From Pseudomonas wenzhouensis (GTDB lineage Bacteria > Pseudomonadota > Gammaproteobacteria > Pseudomonadales > Pseudomonadaceae): a stretch of 64,000 nucleotides of DNA. Positions 56,620-64,000 of this stretch are shown one piece after another (position 1 is the stretch's first letter; every line of letters begins with the position of its first letter). Location of the stretch: positions 3,162,001-3,226,000 of the forward strand of contig NZ_CP072610.1 in assembly GCF_021029445.1 (NCBI RefSeq), read 5' to 3'. The notes beneath the pieces were generated by a model. It was not told where the DNA came from. It searched no databases and saw nothing but the letters and a program-made list of their open reading frames with translations. The position numbers were made by a program, and so were the translations under genes.

Positions 56620-56678
56620 GTAGCCCGGTTGAAATCCGGGAGAACCCGGAACCAACCCCCGGATTGCATCCGGGCTAC
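56620..56678. repeat. REP pair (GTAGCCCGGATG type)
   Basis: A GTAGCCCGG copy (56620-56640) faces an inverted copy at 56657-56678, which is identical to 32501-32522 between rnfC and rnfD. It lies between the hydrolase gene and mmsB. Confidence 0.85.
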
Positions 56679-56733
56679 AAACAATCGGTGTGCCCGGGCG
56701 ACACCGCGCCACCCAACAGCAAGGAGAACCGCC

Positions 56734-57615
56734 ATGACCCAGATCGCCTTTATCGGCCTCGGCCACATGGGCCTGCCCATGGCCCGCAACCTGCTCAAGG
56801 CGGGCTACCCGCTGAAAGTCTTCGACCTGGTGCAAAGCGCCGTTGACACCCTGGCAAGCGAAGGCGCCGTGGCAGCCGACAGCGCCGTAGACGCCATCGA
56901 ACAGGCGCAGGTGGTGATCAGCATGCTGCCGGCGAGCCGCCATGTGGAAAACCTGTACCTGGGAGAAGGCGGTCTGCTCGAACGACTCAAGGCCGGCACG
57001 CTCGTTATCGAATGCTCGACCATCGCCCCGGAGTCCGCGCGCAAGGTGCACGCCGCTGCCCGCGAGCGCGGCATCTCTCTGCTCGATGCGCCGGTATCCG
57101 GTGGTACCGGTGGCGCGGCGGCCGGCACCCTGACCTTCATGGTCGGTGGTGAGGCACAGGCGCTGGAGCGCGCCCGACCTTTGCTCGAAAAAATGGGCAA
57201 GAACATCTTCCACGCCGGCCCGGATGGCGCCGGCCAGGTAGCCAAGGTCTGCAACAACCAGGTACTCGCGGTGCAGATGATCGCCACCGCCGAAGCCATG
57301 GCCATGGGCGTGGCCAACGGCCTGGAGCCGGCCGTTCTGGCCGAGATCATGCGGCAGAGTTCCGGTGGCAACTGGACGCTGGAGAAGTACAACCCCTGGC
57401 CCGGCGTAATGGAAAACGCGCCGGCCTCGAAGGGCTACAGCGGCGGTTTCATGGCCGAACTGATGGCCAAGGACCTCGGCCTGGCCCAGGAAACCGCCAG
57501 CCACAACGGCAACAGCGCGCCGATGGGCGCGTTGGCGCTGCAGCTCTACCGCCTGCTGCTCAAGCAGGGCAAGGGCAAGCAGGACTTTTCGGTGGTACAG
57601 CAGTTGTTCGTGTAG
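56734..57615 (+). CDS. mmsB: 3-hydroxyisobutyrate dehydrogenase
   Basis: A 293-residue NAD-dependent beta-hydroxyacid dehydrogenase. It has the N-terminal Rossmann motif IGLGHMGLPMARNLLKAGY and the substrate motif DAPVSGGTGGAAAGTLTFMVGG. The catalytic Lys is in GAGQVAKVCNNQ. It oxidises 3-hydroxyisobutyrate to methylmalonate semialdehyde, the MmsA substrate. AAGGAG precedes ATG 56734. Confidence 0.94.
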   Translation: MTQIAFIGLGHMGLPMARNLLKAGYPLKVFDLVQSAVDTLASEGAVAADSAVDAIEQAQVVISMLPASRHVENLYLGEGGLLERLKAGTLVIECSTIAPESARKVHAAARERGISLLDAPVSGGTGGAAAGTLTFMVGGEAQALERARPLLEKMGKNIFHAGPDGAGQVAKVCNNQVLAVQMIATAEAMAMGVANGLEPAVLAEIMRQSSGGNWTLEKYNPWPGVMENAPASKGYSGGFMAELMAKDLGLAQETASHNGNSAPMGALALQLYRLLLKQGKGKQDFSVVQQLFV

Positions 57616-57627
57616 TCGCCCCTTACC

Positions 57628-57652
57628 GTAGCCTGGATGTAAGCCGGGCTAC
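57628..57652. repeat. Single REP palindrome after mmsB
   Basis: A GTAGCCTGG/CCGGGCTAC palindrome of the family seen at 56620 and 32568. It may act as a terminator for the catabolic cluster. The rest of the gap to 57858 holds a second small repeat (CCCCGAGGCGGGG-type at about 57722) and no gene. Confidence 0.65.
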
Positions 57653-57858
57653 GCTAGGAATGCGCGTTTATAGAACCTGCAAATCGCGAATTACGTCCCT
57701 GCGTAAAGCTCAACAGCTTCGCCCCGAGGCGGGGCTCCTACAGTGGAAGCGCTCAAACGCCCCCGAAGGAGCTGCGCCTCGCAGCGAATTGCGGCTGTCA
57801 GCCCAATACAAACCCAGGTGCCCAACTTCAAGGCTTGGCCCCCATGAAACTCATGCTG

Positions 57859-59223
57859 CTAGCGCTCGCGAAAGGCCTCGGAGCGCGCGCGCAAAATCGG
57901 TTTGAGCAGGTAACTCAAAATGCTCTTCTTACCCGTGAGAATATCCACTGACGCAACCATCCCAGGAATGATCAGCAAGGGCTGATCTTCGTTACCCAGA
58001 TGACTCTTCTCCGTACGCAACTGAATCAGGTAGAAGCTATTGCCCTCTTCATCGGTTACGGTATCAGCACCGATCTGTTCCAGCTCAGCCTTAAGCCCGC
58101 CGTAGATGGTGTAGTCATAAGCCGTGAACTTCACCGTCGCCATCTGGCCTGGGTGGAGAAAGGCAATGTCTTGTGGGCGAATACGCGCCTCGACCAGTAG
58201 TGAGTCATCTAGCGGTACGATCTCGACCAGATCACTACCCGGCTGAATGACTCCACCGATGGTATTGACCAACAGTTGCTTGACGATACCACGCACCGGC
58301 GAGGTGACCAGCGTTCGCTTGACTCGATCCTCCAGCGCCCGCCCGGTCGATTGAATCTTGTTCAGCTCGGTTCGTGCCTCACCAAGCTGGCTCAGGGCCT
58401 CACTACGAAAGCGTCCACGGGTTTCATCGATCTTGCGTTCGACCTCGGTGATCGCGGCCTGAGCACGCGGTATCGCCAGGGTAGTCGCTTCCAATTGTCC
58501 GCGACTCTCTACCTCGGCTCGCTTGAGTCTCAGCACCTCTACCGCTGAAATCGCACCTTCAGCGACCAATGGCTCGGACATGCGAATCTCCTGACGCAGC
58601 AGTTCCAGGCTATTGCGAAACTGCCCCTGCTTGGATGTGAATTCGCGTAGTTCCTGACGACGCTGGGTAAGCTGCTCCTCGAGTCCTGCAACCTCGTCAC
58701 GCAACTGTTGCTGACGACTCAAAAACAACTGCATCTCGCTTTCAGCCTGGCGTGGATCCTGAGCACTCATGGCCTCAGGAATTTCCAGGTCACGTCCGGC
58801 GACTTCCGCGCTCAAACGCTCGACACGCAGTTGCAGTGCCATTCGGTCGGCCTCGGTCTCACCGACATTCGACGCAAAGCGCGTATCATCCAGACGGATC
58901 AGAGGTGCCCCCGCCTCCACGATCTGGCCGTCGCGCACGAAAATCTCGGCGACGATACCACCTTCCAGGTTCTGGATTTTCTGCAGACGTGAAGAAGGCA
59001 CCGCCTTACCATCGCCACGGGTGACTTCCTCAACTTCTGCAAAATGCGCCCAGAGCAGAAAAAACGCTACAAAGCCGATCAACGCCCAGATGGTCAAACG
59101 CACCACCCGTGGAGCATCCTCGATAAGTGCCTTGCGCACTTCGGGCAAGGGCTCGCTGCCTATACTCTCGGAACCACCAGAAAAATACTGCTGAACAGAT
59201 TGGCGCAACGACTTACCCGACAC
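57859..59223 (-). CDS. lapC: Type I secretion membrane-fusion protein (LapC/HlyD-like)
   Basis: A 454-residue HlyD-family adaptor. One membrane helix is at residues about 41-61 (LTIWALIGFVAFFLLWAHFAEVEEVTRGDG). A lipoyl-like half motif and a long periplasmic coiled coil (MQLFLSRQQQLRDEVAGLEEQLTQRRQELREF) are followed by the second lipoyl half and the AprE/HlyD beta-barrel (RSEAFRER end). It overlaps the ABC exporter gene by 11 bases. Together with the ABC and TolC-like proteins it should export the adhesin encoded divergently. Confidence 0.88.
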   Translation of the reverse strand: MSGKSLRQSVQQYFSGGSESIGSEPLPEVRKALIEDAPRVVRLTIWALIGFVAFFLLWAHFAEVEEVTRGDGKAVPSSRLQKIQNLEGGIVAEIFVRDGQIVEAGAPLIRLDDTRFASNVGETEADRMALQLRVERLSAEVAGRDLEIPEAMSAQDPRQAESEMQLFLSRQQQLRDEVAGLEEQLTQRRQELREFTSKQGQFRNSLELLRQEIRMSEPLVAEGAISAVEVLRLKRAEVESRGQLEATTLAIPRAQAAITEVERKIDETRGRFRSEALSQLGEARTELNKIQSTGRALEDRVKRTLVTSPVRGIVKQLLVNTIGGVIQPGSDLVEIVPLDDSLLVEARIRPQDIAFLHPGQMATVKFTAYDYTIYGGLKAELEQIGADTVTDEEGNSFYLIQLRTEKSHLGNEDQPLLIIPGMVASVDILTGKKSILSYLLKPILRARSEAFRER

Positions 59224-61369
59224 TGATCTGCCCCTTCTTCAATGCTTCCATAACAGAACCTTTCGGGCCATCGGCAATGATTCGGCCACGGTCGATAATG
59301 ATCAACCGGTCGACCAGACTAAGCATTGATGCTCGGTGGGTTACCAGCAGCAGAGTCTTATTGACAGAAATAGAGGCCAAGCGTTGCTTAAGTCGCTCCT
59401 CAGTGGCGTTGTCCATAGCGCTGGTCGGCTCGTCCAGCAGCAGGATGGTGGGATCAAGCAACAAGGCTCGAGCCAAGGCAACGTTCTGCCGCTGACCACC
59501 CGATAACTGCTGGCCGCGCTCGCCAACCTGAAGTTCATAGCCTTTCGGATGCAACCGGGCGAACTCGTGAACGCCGGCCATTTCCGATGCCTGCAATACC
59601 AAATCGTCCTCGACGTAACGGGCGCCGCTCACCAAGTTATCGCGCAAGGTTCCAGAAAACAGCTGGATGTCCTGTGGGACATAGCCGATGTTGTGACGCA
59701 AGTCGCTTACATCCAGCTGGCGTACATCCATACCGTCGATCAGCAGGCTCCCAGCATCGGCCTGGTGCAGCCCGATGATCAGCTTGGCCAGCGAACTCTT
59801 GCCTGAGCCGCTACGACCGATGATGCCGATTTTCTCGCCCGGACGAATCGTCAGGTTGATGTCCTTGAGTGCAGCCTGCTCCTGCTCCGGATAATGGAAA
59901 TCCACCTGACGGAATTCGATCGCGCCCTGCAGGGTCTCCCGTTTGAGCGGCCTCTCTTCTTCATGTCTTTCCTGCGGCAGATTCATCATCTGGTTGACCG
60001 AGTCGAGAGTTACCCGCGCCTGCTGGTAGCGAGTCAGCAAGCCCGAAACCTGCGTCAGCGGTGCCAGAGCACGGCTACCAAGCATGTAGCAGGCGATCAG
60101 GCCACCCATGCTGAGGTTGCCTGCGATTATCATATAAACCCCTAGCACAATAGTTACGACGCCTGCCAACTGTTGCAGGAAAACCGTGCTGTTCATGGCG
60201 AAGGTGGACAACATGCGCGCCCGCAGCTCCAGACGACTCAGAGTGCCGATGGTCTGCTCCCACAGGTACTGGCGCTCGCTCTCGGCATTGTTGGCCTTGA
60301 CGGCATCAAGCCCGCCCAGGGTTTCGATCAGACTGGATTGCCGCTCGGAGGCCAAGGCCATGCTGCGCTCCATCACTTGTGCCAGAGGGCGCTGCAATAT
60401 CAGTCCAATCATTGCGGCAATCGGAAACGCCAGCAGCGGAATCCAAACCAGATGCCCGCCAATGAAGGCGATCACGGCCAGAATCAGCAAGGTAAACGGC
60501 AGATCGATCACACTCGCCAAGGTCAACGAGGCCATAAAGTCTCGCAGACTCTGAAACTCGTGAATATTCTGCGCGAAGCTGCCGACGCGTGCCGGACGGT
60601 GCTTCATCGACATTCCAGCGATGCGCTCGAACAAGGTTGCCGAAATGATCAGATCGGTCTTCTTGCCCGCAAGATCCAGGCACAACCCACGCAGGGTCTT
60701 GAGCAAAAGATCGAAGATAAAGGCACCTGCCACTCCAATGGCCAGCACCCAGAGGGTCGCCGTTGCCTGGTTGGGTACGACCCGGTCATAGACGTTCATC
60801 ACGAACAACGGAATACTCAGACCGATCATATTGATGATCAGACTTGCCGCAATCGCATCGACGTAAAGCCCTCGCGATAACATCAACGTATCGCGGAACC
60901 AGGATTGAGTCCGGGGTATCAGCTCACCACGATCGATATCGAAGCGGTGCCGCGGCTGGGCGAAGAATGCCTGACCGCTGTAATCGGCTGCCAACTCCTG
61001 TGCATCGATCCAGACCTCGCCCCCCTCGCTTTCACTGGGCATCACCCGTGCCCGGCCCTGTTCATCCCAGGCCAGCAACAGGGCACTGCGGCCATCACGA
61101 AGCAGCAATAGCGCGGGCAGAGCGATGGCTGAAATCTTCTGCAAGGGCCTGCGCAACAAGCGCCCCTGTAGTCCGGCACGCGCAGCAGCACGCGGCAACA
61201 GCTCGGCGCTCAGACGTTGCGCCGGCAGTGGCAAGCCATTGGTCAACATCGCCCGGCTGGCAGGTCGCTGATGCAGAGTGCACAACGAAAGCAGACTATC
61301 GAGCAGTGGATCGTCATAGCGATCCCGAGGATCAGAAAGGCTTGGAGAGGGGCTGCACTCTACGGTCAC
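59213..61369 (-). CDS. lapB: Type I secretion ABC transporter (LapB-like)
   Basis: A 718-residue exporter with three parts: an N-terminal C39-like domain (residues about 20-150) lacking the catalytic Cys, six membrane helices, and an ABC domain with Walker A GRSGSGKSS, signature LSGGQRQ and Walker B LLLDEPTSAMD. The inactive C39-like domain is usual for RTX-adhesin exporters, which do not cleave their substrate. The start is GTG 61369 and is uncertain because no clear ribosome site is visible. It shares an operon with lapC and probably lies downstream of the TolC-like gene. Confidence 0.88.
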   Translation of the reverse strand: MTVECSPSPSLSDPRDRYDDPLLDSLLSLCTLHQRPASRAMLTNGLPLPAQRLSAELLPRAAARAGLQGRLLRRPLQKISAIALPALLLLRDGRSALLLAWDEQGRARVMPSESEGGEVWIDAQELAADYSGQAFFAQPRHRFDIDRGELIPRTQSWFRDTLMLSRGLYVDAIAASLIINMIGLSIPLFVMNVYDRVVPNQATATLWVLAIGVAGAFIFDLLLKTLRGLCLDLAGKKTDLIISATLFERIAGMSMKHRPARVGSFAQNIHEFQSLRDFMASLTLASVIDLPFTLLILAVIAFIGGHLVWIPLLAFPIAAMIGLILQRPLAQVMERSMALASERQSSLIETLGGLDAVKANNAESERQYLWEQTIGTLSRLELRARMLSTFAMNSTVFLQQLAGVVTIVLGVYMIIAGNLSMGGLIACYMLGSRALAPLTQVSGLLTRYQQARVTLDSVNQMMNLPQERHEEERPLKRETLQGAIEFRQVDFHYPEQEQAALKDINLTIRPGEKIGIIGRSGSGKSSLAKLIIGLHQADAGSLLIDGMDVRQLDVSDLRHNIGYVPQDIQLFSGTLRDNLVSGARYVEDDLVLQASEMAGVHEFARLHPKGYELQVGERGQQLSGGQRQNVALARALLLDPTILLLDEPTSAMDNATEERLKQRLASISVNKTLLLVTHRASMLSLVDRLIIIDRGRIIADGPKGSVMEALKKGQISVG

Positions 61370-61423
61370 AGAGGATCACTCGCATAAAGATAGGTAGCAA
61401 AAGCCATGTACCAGAAAAGCAAA

Positions 61424-61476
61424 AAAACGGTTGGGAACCCCGCTTACACACTGTAAACGAGATCCCACAACCGCTC
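61424..61476 (-). terminator. Terminator of the TolC-like gene
   Basis: A long imperfect stem from CGGTTG (61430) to CAACCG (61474). Read on the minus strand it is followed by seven Ts (ACCGTTTTTTTG). It lies between the TolC-like gene and lapB, so transcription of lapB may need partial read-through or its own promoter. Confidence 0.7.
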
Positions 61477-61512
61477 ACGATCAACAGCACCGAAGCGATG
61501 CATTTCTCGTAG

Positions 61513-62853
61513 TTAATTCAGACCTGGCAACTGCACCTGAGCATTGACCTGATCCAGAGGCGTTGCCGCCATCGGCGCGACAACACCTTGGCTCTTGAGC
61601 AGCGAGCCCACGGTAGCCTGGATGCGATATTGAGTCGACAGCTCGGTGTATCGCACCTCTTCGAGGCGACGGGCCGCAGTGAAAAGCTCGTTCTCGCTGT
61701 CCAGCAGGTCAAGCAGAGTACGCTCACCCAAACCAAACTGCTTCTGATAAGACTCTCTCACTCGGCTACTGTAGTCGACATACTGCTGTGCGATAGGCAA
61801 CTGCTTGCGGGCGTTATCCAGAGCATTCCACGCCAGGCCAAGGTCTTCATTCAACACACGCAGCGCGTTGTTACGAATATCCATGGACTGATTGACCTGA
61901 TGCGCCTTGGATTGCAGGTCAGCCTTGTTGCTGCCACCGGCGAACAGGTTGTAGCGCATGTTAATCATGGCGCGCCATTCATTGCTGTGGCCAGCCGCCC
62001 CATCAAGGTTATTGTCAGCGCTACGTGACAGCTCCGCATCGAAACGTGGATAGAAGGTCGACTTCGCGGCTTCGTACTGGTGCTCGGCGGCCTGTACATC
62101 AGCCTGTGCAGAGCTCAGATAAGGGTTGTTGACTAGCATCTGCTCGCGCGCTGCCTGCAAGGTTTCCGGCAGCTGGCCTACCAAAGAAGCGGGTAGAGTC
62201 AGTTCACTCGGGTTCTGCCCGATGACACTGAAATAGTTGATCGCAGCATCAGCCAGGTTGGTTTCCTCGGTAATCAGGTTGTTACGCGCCTGAGCCAAAC
62301 GAGCCTCTGCCTGATCCTGGTCAGCAGTACGTCCTACGCCGCGCTGGGTGCGCAGGGAAATCTGATCATAGATGCGCTCATGACTACGCAGGTTGTCTTC
62401 GGCAAGGCGAACCATTTCCTGGCGTTTGAGTACCTCCAGGTACACCTCTGCGGTACGCAGTGCGGTGCGCTCGGAACCGCCCAGTAATTCATAAGCGCGT
62501 GCATTAACAGTCGCACGCTGACGCCCAACCTCATTGCTAGTGGCAAATCCATCGAACAGCATCTGCTGCAGACGCAAGCTAGATTCACCGCGCGTCAAGG
62601 TCTCCTTGTTGTGGTCGGCGCCACGGGTAGAGGGACTGTCAGTACCCTCACGACCATAACCAGCCAACAAGTCAACCTGAGGCAGGTAGCCCCCTCTGGC
62701 GGCCTTCATCTGCTCATCAGCAGACAGCCTGGCATTGATGGCAGCTTGAATTTCTGGGTGGACATTCAGTGCCGCCTGCATCGCTTCTGGAAGCGTTTGA
62801 GAATGAGCGGCGAAGGATACGGCCATAGCCAACGGAAGGATGAAGAAGCGCAT
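61513..62853 (-). CDS. lapE: TolC-family outer-membrane channel (LapE-like)
   Basis: A 446-residue TolC protein. The signal peptide MRFFILPLAMAVSFAAHS is followed by QTLPEAMQAALNVHPEIQAA, the typical start. Two halves of helical repeats follow, with LSRSADNNLDGAAGHSNEW and YRIQATVGSLLKSQGV. It forms the outer-membrane exit duct. ATG 62853 follows the promoter region shared with the adhesin gene. A frame back to 62904 exists without a ribosome site. Confidence 0.87.
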   Translation of the reverse strand: MRFFILPLAMAVSFAAHSQTLPEAMQAALNVHPEIQAAINARLSADEQMKAARGGYLPQVDLLAGYGREGTDSPSTRGADHNKETLTRGESSLRLQQMLFDGFATSNEVGRQRATVNARAYELLGGSERTALRTAEVYLEVLKRQEMVRLAEDNLRSHERIYDQISLRTQRGVGRTADQDQAEARLAQARNNLITEETNLADAAINYFSVIGQNPSELTLPASLVGQLPETLQAAREQMLVNNPYLSSAQADVQAAEHQYEAAKSTFYPRFDAELSRSADNNLDGAAGHSNEWRAMINMRYNLFAGGSNKADLQSKAHQVNQSMDIRNNALRVLNEDLGLAWNALDNARKQLPIAQQYVDYSSRVRESYQKQFGLGERTLLDLLDSENELFTAARRLEEVRYTELSTQYRIQATVGSLLKSQGVVAPMAATPLDQVNAQVQLPGLN

Positions 62854-63179
62854 GATCTTGGAATTCCTTTCAGATGCGAGGCCAACGCGCAACAGAGGGA
62901 ACAACCGCTGCCAACCACCAATTCGAAGCTCGGTGGCCAGGCCCTCGGCCAGTGCAATTCAGGCCATAAACAAAGTTTTCATTTCAAAGTGGCAGCGTGC
63001 GTGTAGATTGTTTATGATCAGACTTAAATGGTCAATAGGTTGGCATATAGTCAATTCCAATCAGAAATAAGACGAATAATTGACGCCAATCAAACAACAC
63101 GCAAAGTCTCTGTAGTAATTAAAGAAATAGCGCCCTCTTCAAGGATATCAGCGCCCTACTGCGCATCAGGAGTCAGCTC
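62854..63179. promoter_or_regulatory. Divergent adhesin/secretion promoter region with FleQ-like boxes
   Basis: 326 bases without a gene, with an AT-rich part at about 62995-63130. GTCAATAGGTTGGC (63031-63044) matches the remembered FleQ consensus GTCA-N-TAAATTGAC closely, differing only at three G positions. GACGAATAATTGAC (63071-63084) has a matching second half. FleQ and c-di-GMP control lap genes in P. putida. The match is by eye and unscored. Confidence 0.5.
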
Positions 63180-64000
63180 ATGAGCAACATCGCCGCTATC
63201 GTCAAAAGCCTCGTCGGTCAGGTATTCGCCGTTTCAGTCGATGGATTCAAGCGTCAGATTTTCGAAGGCGATCGCCTGATGCAGGGTGAGCAGGTACTCA
63301 CCTCGCTCGGCGGCGAAGTGGTGCTGCAACTGAGCAATGGTGAAACCGTTGCACTGGCCGGCAACAGCTCCTGGCAGGCCGAGGCGCCTACAGAGGACAC
63401 AACAGCTGGCACGGATACCCCGTCCGAGCTGGAACAAGCCCTGGCAGCCGGCTTCGACCCGACTACCGACCTCGAAGCAACCGCAGCAGGCCCAGGCGCT
63501 GGAGGTGCAGGCGGCGCAGCAGGCGGCGGCCACAGCTTCGTGATGCTGGACGCGACAGCTCAGCGGCTGGATCCGACCATTGGTTTCCCGACCGGCCCGA
63601 TCGGCTCTGCAACTGACTTCGCCCGCGAAGAGATCGGTGAAGACGACACTAATACCGGGGTTCCTGCGGGCATCAGCGCAACTGTCACACTGACCTCCGA
63701 TGGTCAGGTCACAGAAGGTGGCAAGATTACTGTCACTGCCACAGTAAGCAGCCCGGTCACCGGCTCACCGCTGATCATCGACCTGGGTAATGGCATTACC
63801 ATAACCATACCGGTTGGCGAGAGCACCGGCTTCACCGAAGTCGACACCCGTGACGACGACGTCTACAAGCAAGGCGACGAAACCGTCACCTTCGAGATCG
63901 TCGGCACCTCGGGCGGCAACTACGAAAACCTCAATACCAACAGCACCACCTCCACCATCGTCAGTGACGACAGTGATCCAACCGTCATCACCCTGACCTC
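63180..64000 (+). CDS. lapA: Giant LapA-type retention-module adhesin, 5' part
   Basis: The open N-terminal 273 codons of a protein that runs past the window end. Residues 1-69 form the retention module (AIVKSLVGQVFAVSVDG ... GDRLMQGEQVLTSLGGEV). TAAG at residues 101-104, in EATAAGPGAGGAGG, is the LapG protease site type, followed by Gly/Ala linkers. From about residue 165 Ig-like repeats begin (SATVTLTSDGQVTEGGKITVTATV and FEIVGTSGGNYENL), as in cell-surface adhesins exported by type I systems. AGGAGT precedes ATG 63180. It is expected to be anchored in the outer membrane until c-di-GMP drops and LapG cuts it. Its 3' end, with RTX repeats and secretion signal, is outside this window. Confidence 0.88.
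   Translation, partial: MSNIAAIVKSLVGQVFAVSVDGFKRQIFEGDRLMQGEQVLTSLGGEVVLQLSNGETVALAGNSSWQAEAPTEDTTAGTDTPSELEQALAAGFDPTTDLEATAAGPGAGGAGGAAGGGHSFVMLDATAQRLDPTIGFPTGPIGSATDFAREEIGEDDTNTGVPAGISATVTLTSDGQVTEGGKITVTATVSSPVTGSPLIIDLGNGITITIPVGESTGFTEVDTRDDDVYKQGDETVTFEIVGTSGGNYENLNTNSTTSTIVSDDSDPTVITLT

Noticed and set aside
57660..57905. 81-codon frame after mmsB
   Set aside because: It overlaps REP-like repeats and the 3' end of the convergent HlyD-like gene, with no homology I recognise.

Overview
The window is high-GC chromosomal DNA from a Pseudomonas, most likely of the P. aeruginosa / P. mendocina / P. alcaligenes side of the genus. The basis is gene content and gene order that match remembered PAO1 neighbourhoods, plus GTAGGAGC-type and GTAGCCCGGATG-type REP palindromes. 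No species call is certain without a database. Nearly all of the sequence is densely packed coding DNA. There is one complete insertion sequence, no rRNA or tRNA gene that I can see, and no CRISPR array.

Layout, left to right. (1) 0-8 kb: OmpA-type lipoprotein and a beta-lactamase-fold esterase (minus strand), then a six-gene multisubunit Na+(K+)/H+ antiporter operon (fused A/B, then C-G). (2) 8-18.5 kb: dinG with a perfect-core LexA box, small membrane and envelope proteins including a collagen-like secreted protein, a second OmpA lipoprotein, two SEC-C metal-binding proteins, a WHy-domain lipoprotein and the acylase quiP. (3) 18.7-22.3 kb: NAD salvage, with nrtR divergent from pncA-pncB-nadE and a 29-bp NrtR-type palindrome between them. 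(4) 22.3-25 kb: dcd, a cold-shock gene, and an IS1182-type element inserted exactly in the loop of the cold-shock gene's terminator. (5) 25-36 kb: apbC/metG divergent pair, the rnfABCDGE electron-transfer operon with nth, and a small acidic protein. (6) 36-41.5 kb: argG, motY, pyrC, rnt, Fur-type promoter plus bfd, and two small conserved proteins. (7) 41.7-46.7 kb: the braCDEFG high-affinity branched-chain amino-acid ABC transporter. (8) 47-57.6 kb: a DUF6279-type lipoprotein, ung, an HDOD protein, then an AraC-family regulator divergent from a valine/isobutyrate-type catabolic cluster (mmsA-like, orphan solute-binding protein, acyl-CoA dehydrogenase, enoyl-CoA hydratase, 3-hydroxyisobutyryl-CoA hydrolase, mmsB). 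The mmsA-like gene has an in-frame TAG at codon 17. (9) 57.8-64 kb: a type I secretion system (TolC-like, ABC, HlyD-like) divergent from the 5' end of a giant LapA-type adhesin that runs off the window.

Functional themes: membrane energetics (Mnh antiporter, Rnf complex), NAD and branched-chain amino-acid metabolism (import by Bra, breakdown by the mms-type cluster), and biofilm attachment (LapA-like adhesin with its secretion system and a TAAG site of the LapG-cleavage type). The most informative anomalies are the IS in a terminator loop, the premature stop in mmsA, the 195-bp tandem repeats in rnfC, and several well-formed operator sequences (LexA, NrtR, Fur, AraC direct repeats, FleQ-like boxes).
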